DNA of 64,000 nucleotides from Pseudovibrio brasiliensis (lineage in GTDB: Bacteria; Pseudomonadota; Alphaproteobacteria; Rhizobiales; Stappiaceae), in the NCBI RefSeq assembly GCF_018282095.1, contig NZ_CP074126.1, forward strand, positions 2,924,501 to 2,988,500. The letters are read 5' to 3'. Of the stretch, positions 54,401 through 61,318 are shown piece after piece. The position numbers and the translations under genes were made by a program. Positions within the stretch are counted from its first letter, which is position 1, and each line of letters starts with the position of its first letter. The notes beneath the pieces are model-generated. The model saw only the letters and a program-made list of their open reading frames with translations. It was not told the origin of the DNA and made no database searches.

Positions 54401-54434
54401 CTGTGTTCGTGGAAGACGCTTGACGCTCTGACAT
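42468..54434 (-). CDS. Giant LapA/BapA-type repeat adhesin secreted by type I pathway
   Basis: A 3,988-residue, very acidic surface protein. Residues 1-116 form a compact N-domain (VLVRQPGQLVDFSQMLEVPV) ending in TAAG at 117-120, the cleavage motif of LapG substrates. Then come many T1SS-143/VCBS-type repeats (DGDGD-rich, calcium-binding), including three near-identical 180-residue copies at about 509-1048. Two jelly-roll lectin-like (DUF642-type) domains follow (both starting NLVVNGSFE), then a cadherin-like region (NDRPELTVTNVQSKFAENGT) and a C-terminal RTX segment (GGEGNDLLIGDD; FNGGAGYDRM) with a secretion tail. It probably mediates biofilm or host attachment. The exporter and protease genes lie upstream. 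Confidence 0.93.
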   Translation of the reverse strand: MSERQASSTNTATNTSQATFPPQTLKIGVVAEGSSEVLVRQPGQLVDFSQMLEVPVSLFRYGESLQILFSGGGTLLVEGFFTGDQTDASLILSENQTLTIEEFGALVEILPVDTLQTAAGDGTPIADQLEEPGSSGQDFDDNPDGGPLGPGLNVNDLLKPEDNAGAAAANDDPEQDVDDVPVAGIAEVGALDETDWADAGKGPLSFTGNLNVDFGLDGVTERSLQFQLDNGVPVDRAGNPLSLTADGQPLSYEVQDLTADAANEIGDGSQLLTAKLPNGEVVFEVLLNTFTETGAYTFTLHGNLDHLEADVKDILALEFGFQAFDADGDSADSFLIVNVADDLPEIGEPTTGTVDEDGIPDIGNNNDNADGDAPATSNTITASLDIDWGADDADSEQGGVGDRSVKFAGTPEVPQGLSSEDVALVYSLSDDGTELTATKGDGGEVVFKVTLSDDAAGTYSFELMGPLDHPVANTEDDINLTFDFVATDSDGDTANSSFTVIVDDDLADITSLEVNKYVQVDESAGLDNDDTTDTAVSDLFANVANKGSDEDMEPQFARDNVVDFAYDNGADGATHTVTLSIEEDGMSSGLQTTSGDDILLYLQDGLVVGRVGGADGDAVFAIAIDEAGEVSLAQYQSIKQPDTSDHDEFVNLDGKISAVLTVTDGDGDVASQDIAIGEKIRFGDDGPTITSLEVNKYVQVDESAGLDNDDTTDTTVSDLFANVAFKGSDEDMEPQFARDNVVDFAYDNGADGATHTATLSIEEDGMSSGLQTTSGDDILLYLQNGLVVGRVGGADGDAVFAIAIDEAGEVSLAQYQSIKQPDTSDHDEFVNLDGKISAVLTVTDGDGDVASQDIAIGEKIRFGDDGPTITSLELNKYVQVDESAGLDNDDTTDTAVSDLFANVANKGSDEDMEPQFARDNVVDFAYDNGADGATHTVTLSIDDADSGLTTTDGTPITLYLEKGLVVGRVGGADGDAVFAIAIDEAGEVSLAQYQSIKQLDTSDHDEFVNLDGTISAVLTVTDGDGDVASDSIAIGEKIRFGDDGPSLTGAEQGVTVDEDDIDTIFSTGTSPDYWGFEGDESLTELWTGAAISFGDLQGVVNFGADGDAGANSFTFVNDATQQLTSLGLTSGGDSIQFDSLQLTPNITLMLGVANGRPVIGLALNSETGEFAVLQADQLDHVAGNGENTALQLSDGTTIDAIDFGSVIVARDGDGDTVELGGKLDVTVVDDVPEPHIWVDDHIRIDETEGDHSDNVPAKWRIRKLFKDIDDKGSDPDLSGPIYARNDVLDFHRHVGADDRGSHELVFRIDEATSDLTTTEGAPITLTLEDGQIVGRVPSGEAAFAIHLHQNGKVSMVQYMSIEHPDTESSDEHVSLNGKVTAILTVTDEDGDAVSTEIAVGDLLTFDDDGPRVTNQQRDVTIDEDDIDTPLSTGTSPDYWGIEGDGNWTDFWTGSAINTGSLQGVVDFGADGDAGSGSFTFAGDAEQQLTDLGLTSDGDAVEFQSVQLNAKLTLMVGIADGRPVIGLILNSETGEFAVLQADQLDHVTGNGENTALQLSDGTTIDAIDFGSVIVATDGDGDTVDLDGKLDVTVVDDIPEPHIWIDDHIRIDETEGPHSDNIPPWFGFNTFKDVDSKGSDPDLSGPIYARNDVLDFHRHVGADERGSHEVTLEIAQDGISSGLYTTGGLAEGKEIFLFEENGMIVGRIEDSNGRPNGEAVFAIHVHQNGNVSMVQYMSIEHPDTTSSDEHVSLAGKVTAVLTVTDEDGDTVSTQVEIGEHLTFDDDGPHIEEFVTTGETVELDETSGLQHDEVNAAPDSDIRALFAAVEVDAAVDPGMETIFAQQQSVLDAEIFGGADGVSDDDIVVTLEISTEGLNSGLQTTEGVPINLYTEGDLIVGRAGDGDAAVIFAVSIDDNGTVSVVQYASLEHTQPGHDESLDLGDKIVARLTITDGDGDTDTATTVIGDKIIFHDDEPNAIRSGSQIVVDEATNLGAVVSGQLQFEEGADGATVTGAHFRNSQGYVRRYDMEEPRGQRGDFLTVGGEKIVLSSTTDASGIITLEGTTETSGSAAFTVVVQPDGSYDFTQILGFDHPDAGEAGSDDSIDLRLRFTVTDGDGDTSTATAVISVQDDEVVLTGDAVTAKADEDDIVGDRSGVPGNQPNDGNGDGSTTGTYDVKGPAYVTENIRNLVDFGNDGGAFVIAADAVSTLESMDLKSGGEKLSYVVIGSKLVGYLETTGDTEYKFADDHPVFSLELTSDNGDVVFKLFDQLDHIAGHLENEHSGQLMIDFGSVIDAVDGDGDRVDLDGKFTIQIVDDVPSIDYNAYEKNLVVNGSFEQPDIGSSYDFFSSIDGWQSTNGTDFEIHSDSFSQPRDGEQYLELDMDAGGAVDGIYQNIVTEADAQYELLFSLADRADNGPSSEVRVLWNGVEVGVYSTDSTDWMNISVNVVGTGQNGGDRLEFVEVSGSSQNNGLGTYLDNIQLYKTAGYVDEAALGEAEPVVATESLGIMWGADDANTNTGGVSDRSVVFDTSSTNPPSGLSSDGVQLVYEFSADGTTLKALKGSGGDEVFTVTLSDADSGSYIFTLVGNLDHDVAGSEEELLLYFGFTAKDSDGDTAPGSFRVVVNDDLLEIGSPLASTVDEDGLLDGNKDSASGDAAATSASASDVSLDINWGADDGVRTVTFASNSVLPAGVTSDGVSLVYTLSQGDTVLTATKAGSSEVVFVVTLSDEGTGSYSFDLKGNLDHPAGDDENDIDLSFEFVATDGDGDTASSSFTVTVDDDMPVIGVPVDSIVDEDGLSAGNKDDAPGDAAATETMVDDVALNISWGADNANSNAGGAGDRSVTFASNSVLPTGLSSDGVSLVYTLSQGDAVLTATKAGSSEVVFVVTLSDEGTGSYSFDLKGNLDHPAGDDENDIDLTFNFVAQDSDGDTASSNFTVTVDDDSPVLDDSVYGQNLVVNGSFEDPDIGSKGHKAVDTMSGWMSTNGTRFEIHSNSFSPSSDGEQYLELDKDAGGTVDGIYQNIITDANTQYELSFDLADRVNNSPGSDVRVLWNGVEVGEGVYSTDSTDWSNFKITVVGTGQAGGDRLEFIELTTPGQNNGLGTYLDNIQLHKVGPIVDEADIEGGSAVASDELHIKWGADDAASGANARAVTFADSLDGTAAKTDGNTDLKSAGSPVFLKSFGAVLIGYTDVVPQSATDTGDAVFKVTLSGDGSGAYTFELLRQLDHEGAEAEDLSLTFDFVATDSDGDGVSGDFTVNIVDDVPTGAADNASGEEDLSFKIDVLANDEVGADKAATILLENGGATDQGGIVTVNPDGTVQYTSPQQNFNGSDSFSYVIEDADGDRSEVVTVTVEVTPVNDRPELTVTNVQSKFAENGTGPVAEFSAFDVDGDALTYSLTGDDAHLFEIRGNEVYFKAAPDFENPLDAGQDPKNDYDFNIVVSDGEKADSEDISVSVTDLAAELSLFFKPGSSNAFTVRDDFEAHGGSYSYDHSHNNGVINWSGAWTENGNLDGDSDYGDVYVPQQGGAISGHLYFPHWTPNGEGSISRSIDLTNGENVKLEVSVGNRLEFGDDQFDLVIEWDGGSARIPMFDQSTAGRSEVITIDISNLPGWNPSETTITFDVSGMEGNNDYARVLDVKIFGDIVIDPTTEHDVDFTLGGEGVAIANMLGVDDGDNNAANNQLSSAVITLKNYQQGDALSYIPQGAYAGISATVAVVGGSLVLTLSGEASHAAYVAAIKAIEFNTSSNDPVRTIEMVVSNGSEESGVATTTINVIGNTDNPSTIFVDYNEPAYSQNKFFENDPDMNPGWHYRLNGTDQNDRIEGQGNWHNDMFGGEGNDLLIGDDWHPVSHRNYSDTFNGGAGYDRMTSGSEDDLDTFIFDVLDGSFDTVTDFDGTAQGEVDLTVDRLDISALLNKAFGDDEVDAAEAGQYVKIQENGSGSDVLVDVDGVANGENWSKIAHLDNISQTDTIKVVLDDDGSYTQVDVVA
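51291..52910 (-). repeat. Three tandem 540-base near-identical repeats within the adhesin
   Basis: The sequence GCGAGGTAAT recurs at 52901, 52361 and 51821, exactly 540 bases apart, and long blocks between the copies are base-for-base identical (for example the 60 bases at 51661, 52201 and 52741). Each copy encodes 180 residues beginning ITSLEVNKYVQVDESAG. Identity at silent sites points to recent duplication or gene conversion. The third copy diverges toward its end. Confidence 0.9.
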
Positions 54435-54802
54435 AGTAGCAAACCCGACGCATAAACAGTTTTAATAAAATTTTAGCAATTGCGCCGATAATTTTGCCAA
54501 TCCTGATAAAAGTCAAATCATTTCCTTAAGGAAATTTTAACATCGTTAATTCCGTCACAGTACGGCAACACCCTAAAATCGCGCATTTCTGCGACCAAGG
54601 TTTTAATTTGATTAAATTTTATTGAGTATTTTACTTTTTGTTAAACACCGCTCCCTATACAGGGTGGCGAAGTTATTAACGGGAAATGGTGCTTTTTGAG
54701 AGCTGATTGGCTGGAGAAAGGGCTTCCCGAACAAAAAAAGAGCGCGTTCTTTGCCCCTTGTAACGCGCTCAAAAATAGGTTTTGTAAACTGGATTCGCGG
54801 TT
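54435..54802 (-). promoter_or_regulatory. Adhesin promoter region with lapG terminator
   Basis: 368 AT-rich bases without a gene. On the minus strand GAGCGCGTT (complement of 54762-54770) pairs with AACGCGCTC (54740-54748) around 13 bases, followed by seven T: a strong terminator for the exporter/protease operon. The remaining ~300 bases up to the adhesin start must then contain its own promoter; runs such as TTTTTGTTAAAC are AT-rich but no clear -35/-10 pair is certain. Confidence 0.6.
54733..54770 (-). terminator. Terminator of the lapE-B-C-G operon
   Basis: A nine-base perfect stem (GAGCGCGTT/AACGCGCTC) with a 13-base loop is followed on the minus strand by a seven-T tract. It lies 33 bases after the LapG-like gene. 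Confidence 0.85.
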
Positions 54803-55708
54803 CTAGTTGAACGCGCGGGTCATTGCAGCAAGAGATGTATACTTGATCTTTTGCGGGAGCTGCTGGCCACTACCGGCAACATGCACCCATTTATAGTTTT
54901 TGGTGTCTTGCTTAAGTGCGACACGACCGAAGCGATTATCCAGCACGTACTCCCCTCCTTTATAGGAGAGATTGAGGATCGCGTGGTACTGGCCAATTTT
55001 GGTATCATATACCGCAACTACCTTCATATCTTCCGCCGGAATACCAAGCTCTCTTAAGGTCCAGTACTTCAGGACAGCATAATCCTCGCAATCCCCTCTG
55101 CGCTGGCTTAGCGTTTCTATCGGAGAAGCCCAATAGTCGCTTTGCCCCCACACTTGCTGATCACTCTTGTAACTGATCAGCGCGTTAATTCCACGATTAA
55201 CGTAGGAAAGCTGCTTGTGACGAGGAAGCTTGCGAGCTGACTTGATAAGATTGCCCCAGGTATTCAGCACGCCAACTTCACATTTCTCGCTGCTTTTCAA
55301 ACACTTGGAAGAGCTCGTGATACTATCCATCTGGCTGGTAATAATACTCCAGCGCATATCGATAGAAGTTCCTGCGGCAGAACGAACAACGCTTTGAAGC
55401 TTGCTGGTAGACTTATCAAGAATAGCATCAGCCCCATGAGCAGAAGCCGTTTCGATAGCTGGAAGCTCAGGCTTTGCCATTGGCACAGGCATGCGAGCTT
55501 TGGACAGAACTACCGGCTGAGGGGTAGAAACAGAAGCGAGATCCATTGGAAAATAAGGGGTTTGCGGCTCCAGTGCAGCAGCCGCAGTAACAAACTGAGA
55601 AAATCCAAGCGCAACACCGGCAAATCCGAGAGCTGCAGCTTTGTAGACACAATAATCCTTCGTTGCCGCACGGCGTCTGCCGGCGGCCCAAAACCTATTA
55701 CAAAACAT
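54803..55708 (-). CDS. lapG: LapG-like periplasmic cysteine protease
   Basis: A 301-residue transglutaminase-like cysteine protease (LapG/BTLCP family). A signal peptide (AAALGFAGVALGFSQFVTAA, cut near residue 45) sends it to the periplasm. The catalytic Cys207 (RRGDCEDYAVLKYW), His242 (GQYHAILNLSY) and Asp257 (YVLDNRFGR) stand in the family order with LapG-like spacing. LapG cuts LapA-type adhesins after the N-terminal retention domain, releasing them when c-di-GMP is low. A small hairpin spans the ribosome site (CTGAC/GTCAG, AAGGGG in the loop). The adjacent adhesin carries TAAG, a likely cut site. No LapD is in the window. Confidence 0.88.
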   Translation of the reverse strand: MFCNRFWAAGRRRAATKDYCVYKAAALGFAGVALGFSQFVTAAAALEPQTPYFPMDLASVSTPQPVVLSKARMPVPMAKPELPAIETASAHGADAILDKSTSKLQSVVRSAAGTSIDMRWSIITSQMDSITSSSKCLKSSEKCEVGVLNTWGNLIKSARKLPRHKQLSYVNRGINALISYKSDQQVWGQSDYWASPIETLSQRRGDCEDYAVLKYWTLRELGIPAEDMKVVAVYDTKIGQYHAILNLSYKGGEYVLDNRFGRVALKQDTKNYKWVHVAGSGQQLPQKIKYTSLAAMTRAFN

Positions 55709-55736
55709 CCTGACGCCCCTTGTCAGGCGCTCGAAA

Positions 55737-57044
55737 TTACCTTTCGCGGAGTGCTTCCGAACGCACTTTGTTTATAGGCTTAAGGATGTAATCCAACACC
55801 GTTTTAAAACCGGTTAAAACGTCTACTGAGGCCACCATTCCTGGAATTATTGGTAAAGGATCCGTTTCCGTCCCGAGATAGTTTTTATCTGTTCTGACGT
55901 TCACTTTAAAAAATCGATTTCCCTGCTCGTCCTTGGTGGAGTCCGCAGCGATCCTTTCCAGCTTGCCTTTCAGACCACCATAAATGGAGTAGTCATAGGC
56001 AGTGATTTTGACCGTAACCTCTTGACCTGGCCTAAGAAATGCCACGTCTTGAGGACTGATCTGCGCTTCAATCAGAAGCGTATCTTCAAGCGGAACAATC
56101 TCAACCAGAGGCTCTCCAGGCTGCACGACAGCCCCGATTGTGGATATATTCAATTGATTAACCACACCGTAGACAGGCGCCTCAAGATCGGTCCGCTGAA
56201 CCTTATCGCGAGCAGCTTTAATGCTCTCATTTATTACCGCCAGCTCAGCACGTGCTGCAGCTAGTTCCTGACGGGCCTTGGCATGAAACACGGTCTGCGC
56301 ATTGGCGATACGTTCTTCCGCCTCCTGCCCCGCTGAAGTCACACGCCGGATAGAAGCATTCAGCACTTCCAAACTGCCCTGAGCATCGTCCAGCTGGCGC
56401 TTAAGACGCAGGAACTCAATCTCTGGAAGCACCTTGCGCTTAAAGAGCCGCTCGTTAATTTCAACTTCGCGGGCCAACGTTTCGGTTGTTACAGTCGTTT
56501 TGCGCTGTTCCGCCAGCAGTTCTTCCAGCTCCTGCTCTCGCTGCAAACGCTGATTTTTGAGCAAAGAAATCTCACTCGCTAATTGTTGCTTGCGGGCCAG
56601 GTAAACCTGCTCTTCTTCAAAGCTATGACCCGGCGCATTGCTCCTAAGCTCCTCAGAAAGCTCCAGAGGCGCATTGTTCGCCTCTGCCATCAATCTCCCT
56701 GCACGCGCCAAAAGGCTCCACTGACGCTGCTGAAGCTCACCAAGCTGCGAGGAAAAGCCTGTATCATCCACGCGCACGACGATATCGCCCTTCTGGACGA
56801 TCTGCCCCTCTTCGACGAGCAGAGATTTCACGATTCCTTTCTCAGGCGCTTGAACGATCTGGATCTGGCTGGATGGCACAACACGCCCTTCACCACGTGT
56901 TACCTCTTCAAGCTCAGCCTGAGATGCCCAGACGATACCGGCAATCAGCGCAACAAAAACAATCAGAATAACGCGTGTTGCTGCCCTTGGTGGGCGCGTC
57001 TGCAGGCTAGCGCGGATATCGGTCGCATAATCCCAGTTTTTCAT
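55737..57044 (-). CDS. lapC: Type I secretion membrane fusion protein (LapC/HlyD-like)
   Basis: Periplasmic adaptor of the HlyD family, 435 residues from MKNWDYATDIRASLQ. It has an N-terminal membrane segment (ATRVILIVFVALIAGIVWAS), a lipoyl-like domain (PEKGIVKSLLVEEGQIVQKG), long coiled-coil (about 130-300) and a beta domain (VTVKITAYDYSIYGGLKGKL) with LAELVD-type end (IIPGMVASVDVLTGFKTVLD). The ATG lies one base past the ABC gene's stop with GAGGG before it, so it replaces a longer open frame starting at 57113. It links the ABC transporter to the TolC-like pore for adhesin export. Confidence 0.94.
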   Translation of the reverse strand: MKNWDYATDIRASLQTRPPRAATRVILIVFVALIAGIVWASQAELEEVTRGEGRVVPSSQIQIVQAPEKGIVKSLLVEEGQIVQKGDIVVRVDDTGFSSQLGELQQRQWSLLARAGRLMAEANNAPLELSEELRSNAPGHSFEEEQVYLARKQQLASEISLLKNQRLQREQELEELLAEQRKTTVTTETLAREVEINERLFKRKVLPEIEFLRLKRQLDDAQGSLEVLNASIRRVTSAGQEAEERIANAQTVFHAKARQELAAARAELAVINESIKAARDKVQRTDLEAPVYGVVNQLNISTIGAVVQPGEPLVEIVPLEDTLLIEAQISPQDVAFLRPGQEVTVKITAYDYSIYGGLKGKLERIAADSTKDEQGNRFFKVNVRTDKNYLGTETDPLPIIPGMVASVDVLTGFKTVLDYILKPINKVRSEALRER

Positions 57045-57045
57045 C

Positions 57046-59223
57046 TTACACGCCCTCCGCACTACGCTGACGTTGTTCTTGTCGCGTCGCCCCAAGTGTC
57101 CGTAGCTTCTCAATCACAAGATCCCGTGGACCATCCGCCACCAACTGCCCCTTATCCAGCGCAATCAGACGATCAGTCAGCTGCAACAAGGACGTCCGGT
57201 GCGTACTGATGATCATGGTTGTGTCTGGTGAGTTGTATTCTCTCAAGCGCTCCAGAAGACGGCGCTCAGACGCTGTGTCCAGATGGCTGGAAGGCTCATC
57301 AAGGAACAAGAGACGTGGCTGACGTAGCAACATTCTGGCAAGCGCAACACTTTGCTTCTGCCCGCCAGAGAGCAACCGACCACCCTCACCCACTTGCATA
57401 TCAAAGCCATGCGGATGGGTCGCAACGAAATCCTCAACACCGGCAATGTGAGCTGCACGATAGATATCTTCATTAGACGCCTGAGGACGCCCGACAACGA
57501 TGTTTTCTCGCAGACTGCCGCTGAACAGCACGTTATCCTGAGACAGGAACCCAACACCGTCTCGAAGGTCAGCTGGATCGTACTGGCGGGTATCGATCTG
57601 ATCGACGAGGATTGCCCCGTCGGATGGCGTATAGAGCCCAGCCAGCAAGCGGCCAACGGTCGACTTACCAGCACCAACACGACCAATCAGTCCGATCGTC
57701 TCTCCTGGCCTGATCTCAAAATTCACATCGCGCAGCGAGTCTTCAGCCGCTTCTGGATAGCGGAAGGAAACATTCTGGAAGGTAACTGCACCGGAAGTGA
57801 TCCGGCTGTTTACATAAGTCCGGTTCGGCCTACGTTCAGCTGGCAGGTCCATCAGACCAGACAGCATCTTATAGGAATGCATCGTCTGGCGTAGACGCGT
57901 CAAAGTACCCGCAATGGAGGACAGCGGCGCAAGCACACGGCCAGAAAGCATCATCGCTGCGATCAGGCCACCCATGTTTACAGCACCTTCATTGACCAGA
58001 TAAACGCCCCAGACAACGATGCAGATAGAAACCAATGCCTGCGCAAAGCCCGTAAGAGACTGCGCCAACGTGGACCAGTAACGCCCTTTGAGAATTGCAG
58101 CCGCACTGGAGGCAACAGAACGCTCCCACTTGATTTGCATGGAGCTTTCAGCATTGAGCGCACGAATGGTATCGATATTCGCGATACTCTCCACTAGAAC
58201 GGAATGGCGCATAGCGCTTTCCTTGGTCGCCTGATCAACTGATCCGGCAAGCGCAAGCTGAACCAGCAGATTAATCAGAATAACAACCGGAACCGCCGCA
58301 AGCGGCACATAGGCAATCGGACCGACAATGATGAACAGCACCATCACGAACAAACCGATGAAACACATGTCAATCAGAGCAACCAATGAGGAGGACGTGA
58401 AGAACTCACGAACAGTCTCAAACTCTTTGATGTGGTTGGCAAACTGACCGGTGGATCCTGGACGGTTCTCCAGATCCAGACCAAGCGCATGAGAAAAGAT
58501 CCGAGAGGCAATAGCAAGATCTGCCTGCTTACCCGTCATGTTAATGATCGAGCTGCGCGCAGTCTTTAAAACTCCATCAAACACCAGTGCCAGCACAACC
58601 CCGGCAGCAAGCGCCCACAGCGTTGGAACAGCAAAGTTCGGCAGAACCCGATCATAAACGTTCATGATAAAGAGCGGAGACGCCAATGCCAGACTGTTGA
58701 TCACCAGTGCCGCAATGGCAACGTGAATGTAGTCCTTCCAAAAACCCGCGATAACACCCCAGAACCAATGCCCGTCTCGCCCTGATCCCATACCACTAAT
58801 CTCAGAGGTCATGTTCACCGGCTTGAAGAAGATTGCATGACCACTGTAGAGCTCCTCCAGAGCCCCAATAGAAAGGATCTGCTGCTCTTCAGGCTTTTCT
58901 GCATCTACGATGGACGCATGCCCGGTATTCTCATTCAGCTCTTTCAAAATACGAAGACTTCCGTCCTCAAACACAAGGATCGCAGGAAGCGAGATTGCCG
59001 GAATGGTAGCTGCTTTCTTCTTGACGACCAACGCCCGCATTCCGCAGTTGGATGCGGCGCGTTCAACCAGCTTGATGGAAAGCCGCTGACCATCGTATGG
59101 CAACCCTGCAAGAATGACCGAAGCCGTTGCATAGTTGCCGTAACTTCGGGCGATGTACTTGATCGCCTCAATCAGCGGATCTTTGACGTTCACTTCAGCT
59201 GAGTTTTCAGTCTCGACGGTCAT
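57046..59223 (-). CDS. lapB: Type I secretion ABC transporter (LapB-like)
   Basis: A 725-residue fused permease-ATPase. Residues 10-135 form a C39-like domain without the catalytic Cys: the position reads IARSYGNYATASVILAG, with Tyr, as in HlyB and LapB. Six membrane segments follow (about 155-435), then an ATPase with Walker A GRVGAGKST (514-522), signature LLSGGQKQSVALARM and Walker B RLLFLDEPSSHLDT. The ATG at 59223 is preferred to a TTG at 59262. It energises adhesin export; the C39-like domain probably binds the substrate rather than cutting it. Confidence 0.94.
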   Translation of the reverse strand: MTVETENSAEVNVKDPLIEAIKYIARSYGNYATASVILAGLPYDGQRLSIKLVERAASNCGMRALVVKKKAATIPAISLPAILVFEDGSLRILKELNENTGHASIVDAEKPEEQQILSIGALEELYSGHAIFFKPVNMTSEISGMGSGRDGHWFWGVIAGFWKDYIHVAIAALVINSLALASPLFIMNVYDRVLPNFAVPTLWALAAGVVLALVFDGVLKTARSSIINMTGKQADLAIASRIFSHALGLDLENRPGSTGQFANHIKEFETVREFFTSSSLVALIDMCFIGLFVMVLFIIVGPIAYVPLAAVPVVILINLLVQLALAGSVDQATKESAMRHSVLVESIANIDTIRALNAESSMQIKWERSVASSAAAILKGRYWSTLAQSLTGFAQALVSICIVVWGVYLVNEGAVNMGGLIAAMMLSGRVLAPLSSIAGTLTRLRQTMHSYKMLSGLMDLPAERRPNRTYVNSRITSGAVTFQNVSFRYPEAAEDSLRDVNFEIRPGETIGLIGRVGAGKSTVGRLLAGLYTPSDGAILVDQIDTRQYDPADLRDGVGFLSQDNVLFSGSLRENIVVGRPQASNEDIYRAAHIAGVEDFVATHPHGFDMQVGEGGRLLSGGQKQSVALARMLLRQPRLLFLDEPSSHLDTASERRLLERLREYNSPDTTMIISTHRTSLLQLTDRLIALDKGQLVADGPRDLVIEKLRTLGATRQEQRQRSAEGV

Positions 59224-59249
59224 TACAGTCTCATCATTCCTAACGACAA

Positions 59250-59272
59250 AAGGGAGCCGCAAAGGCTCCCTT
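59250..59272 (-). terminator. Attenuator-like hairpin between lapE and lapB
   Basis: On the minus strand AAGGGAGCC pairs with GGCTCCCTT around TTTGC, followed by TTG. It sits between the TolC-like gene and lapB in an otherwise compact operon, so it may reduce transcription of downstream genes relative to the pore. Confidence 0.55.
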
Positions 59273-59310
59273 CCTGAAGAAAATTTCGGCTATGCGTGCA
59301 GGCTACACCA

Positions 59311-60702
59311 TTAACGAAGTGGTTCAATCTGGAAACCTGCTGCCTGAGGGAAGACCGAAGTGTTCCCGCGGCGATCAGCTCTTGCCTCAGCTGGTGGCGT
59401 GATGTCGAACATCGCCAGCAGATTACCCGTGGTACCCTGCAGCTGGTAGGTAGAGAACTTGAGGATGTACTCAGCTGAAATCAGATCGATACGGCTGTTA
59501 AACAACGCATTTTCTGCGTTCAGCACGTCCAGCAAAGAACGCTGACCGATGTTGTATTCCTGACGGTATCCGCTCACAACGCGCTGATTTGCAGAAACAG
59601 ACTGGCGCAACGCAGAGATACGCTCGCGGGTTGTCTGAACAGACGCCCATGCCTGCTCAACAGCCTCATCGGTTTCACGGCGCATGCGGTCTACGCGAGC
59701 CTGAGCTTCAGCAAGCTGCTCAACAGCACGACCACGCATCGCACTGTCATAACCGCCGTTGTACAGGTTCCACTTCAGACGAACCATGATGCGGTAGTCA
59801 TCACTGCGGCCTTCATAACCATTCAGGTCATCACCAAAGTTCGCAGAACCATTCAAAGTAACGCGCGGCATAAAAGAAGAGCTGCTCTGCTCAAGCGCAA
59901 AACCAGCAGCATCTGTATCTGCCTCAGCAGAAAGGATCAGCGGGTTGCTCTGACGAGACATGGCAAGCGCAGAGGAAAGACTCTTAGCAGCAGCAGAGTT
60001 TGCTGCAGAAACAGCCATCAGATTATTTGGAGCAACACCAACCACACGGCGATACTTCGCCATCGCATCCAGCAAAGACTTGCGAACGCTTGCAGTGATC
60101 ATACGGGTCGCAGCCACACGTTCCTGAACCTGAGCAAGGTCAGCCGCGCCGGTTTCACCGCCGTCGTAACGCTCTTTAACTTCACGTGCCAGACGTTGGT
60201 GAAGAGCTGTGTTCTCTTTAGATTTATTGAGGATCTTCTGGTGACGCACAACGTCGATGTAAGCTTCAACGGCATCAAGTGCGATCGCTTCAGAACGCTC
60301 CAGCACACGCAGAGCAGCACCATCAACGCGGGCACTCTGGCGGTAGATCTCATTTACAGAGCCAAAGCCATCAAACAGCAGCTGCTCAGCTTCTACGCTC
60401 ACCTGCTTGGCAGCGCGCCACTGTTCCGTCGTGTTGGATTGTGCTCTGCGAAGGCGCTCTGCACCAAAGGATGCATTCACGCTCAGCTTTGGCATGAAGG
60501 CACTTTGAGAAGCACGCAGTTCCTGATCACGCGCTCTTCTGTTCGCTGCAGACTCTACAATGTCCGGATTTGTGAGAACGGCGGTTTCAACGGCATCTCT
60601 TAAAGACGCGGAATGAGCAGACGTTACCCCCAACGCGCACATCAAAAGTGCAACAGAAGTACCTCGAAAAAGCATTGCCCTACACCCCAATGACTTTTCC
60701 AT
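59311..60702 (-). CDS. lapE: Outer-membrane efflux protein (LapE/TolC-like)
   Basis: A 463-residue TolC-family channel with a signal peptide (LFRGTSVALLMCALGVTSAH, cut at SAHSA-S). The two repeated halves show the typical pattern (LRDAVETAVLTNPDIVESAA; LSSALAMSRQSNPLILSAEA), long helices, and the motif YNIGQRSLLDVLNAENALFN near 380. It forms the outer-membrane exit for the adhesin. It is first in the exporter operon. Confidence 0.93.
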   Translation of the reverse strand: MEKSLGCRAMLFRGTSVALLMCALGVTSAHSASLRDAVETAVLTNPDIVESAANRRARDQELRASQSAFMPKLSVNASFGAERLRRAQSNTTEQWRAAKQVSVEAEQLLFDGFGSVNEIYRQSARVDGAALRVLERSEAIALDAVEAYIDVVRHQKILNKSKENTALHQRLAREVKERYDGGETGAADLAQVQERVAATRMITASVRKSLLDAMAKYRRVVGVAPNNLMAVSAANSAAAKSLSSALAMSRQSNPLILSAEADTDAAGFALEQSSSSFMPRVTLNGSANFGDDLNGYEGRSDDYRIMVRLKWNLYNGGYDSAMRGRAVEQLAEAQARVDRMRRETDEAVEQAWASVQTTRERISALRQSVSANQRVVSGYRQEYNIGQRSLLDVLNAENALFNSRIDLISAEYILKFSTYQLQGTTGNLLAMFDITPPAEARADRRGNTSVFPQAAGFQIEPLR

Positions 60703-61318
60703 GAACGGTGTTTACCTCAACCAACCAAAGACAACGAGATTTCATCTTCACATCGCCCTTGATTTTCCGCCCATGGGAAAACAAAAAGAAAATCTAAGAG
60801 AGTAAAATCACGTGTTGAGATTTTTATCAATATATTTTTTCACATTACAAATGATACCCTTAAATTTAAAGAGAACCTTTGAATATATGCAACACTCAGC
60901 ACAGCAAACTTATAGAAAAAAGCAAGAATACTTAAATAGATACCCAACACACCCAGAACGCATTACAGCGTTACCCGCAAAACATATTTATTAGAACTCA
61001 TCTAGGAAGAAATAGAGTCACCTCTACTCACCCTCAGTATAGTACTGAGGAAAATTAGAAAGATAAAATTTTAGGGATATTCATTCCCAGTCGCTAAAAT
61101 ACCACCTGTCATTGAATTTTATTTACGCCACTGGAACCTAAGAAATCCAACAGTTCCCACAAATTAACCATAAGACAGAAAACCGAATACTGATTCTTTT
61201 AATTTCCATCGCAATGAAGCCCTCCTCCTCCCCCTCATTTCCCAAGGAACAAGCAAAGAAAAAGGCGGATGCTTGTGGCACCCGCCCTGAATTGATCAGC
61301 TCGCTAATTCCGGAACAC
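60703..61318. promoter_or_regulatory. AT-rich intergenic region, exporter promoter and TRAP terminator
   Basis: 616 bases, very AT-rich, between two minus-strand operons. It should hold the lapE promoter next to 60,703 and ends at the TRAP operon terminator. One small open frame (60812-60994, plus) has no ribosome site or family resemblance and is not called. No repeat or RNA gene was recognised. Confidence 0.5.
61259..61286 (-). terminator. Terminator after dctM
   Basis: On the minus strand GGCGGGTGC pairs with GCATCCGCC (one wobble) around CACAA, followed by TTTTTCTTTG. It lies 33 bases after the dctM stop. Confidence 0.8.

Noticed and set aside
60812-60994. A 60-residue plus-strand frame between the exporter and TRAP operons.
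   Set aside because: It starts in AT-rich DNA without a ribosome site and shows no recognisable features.
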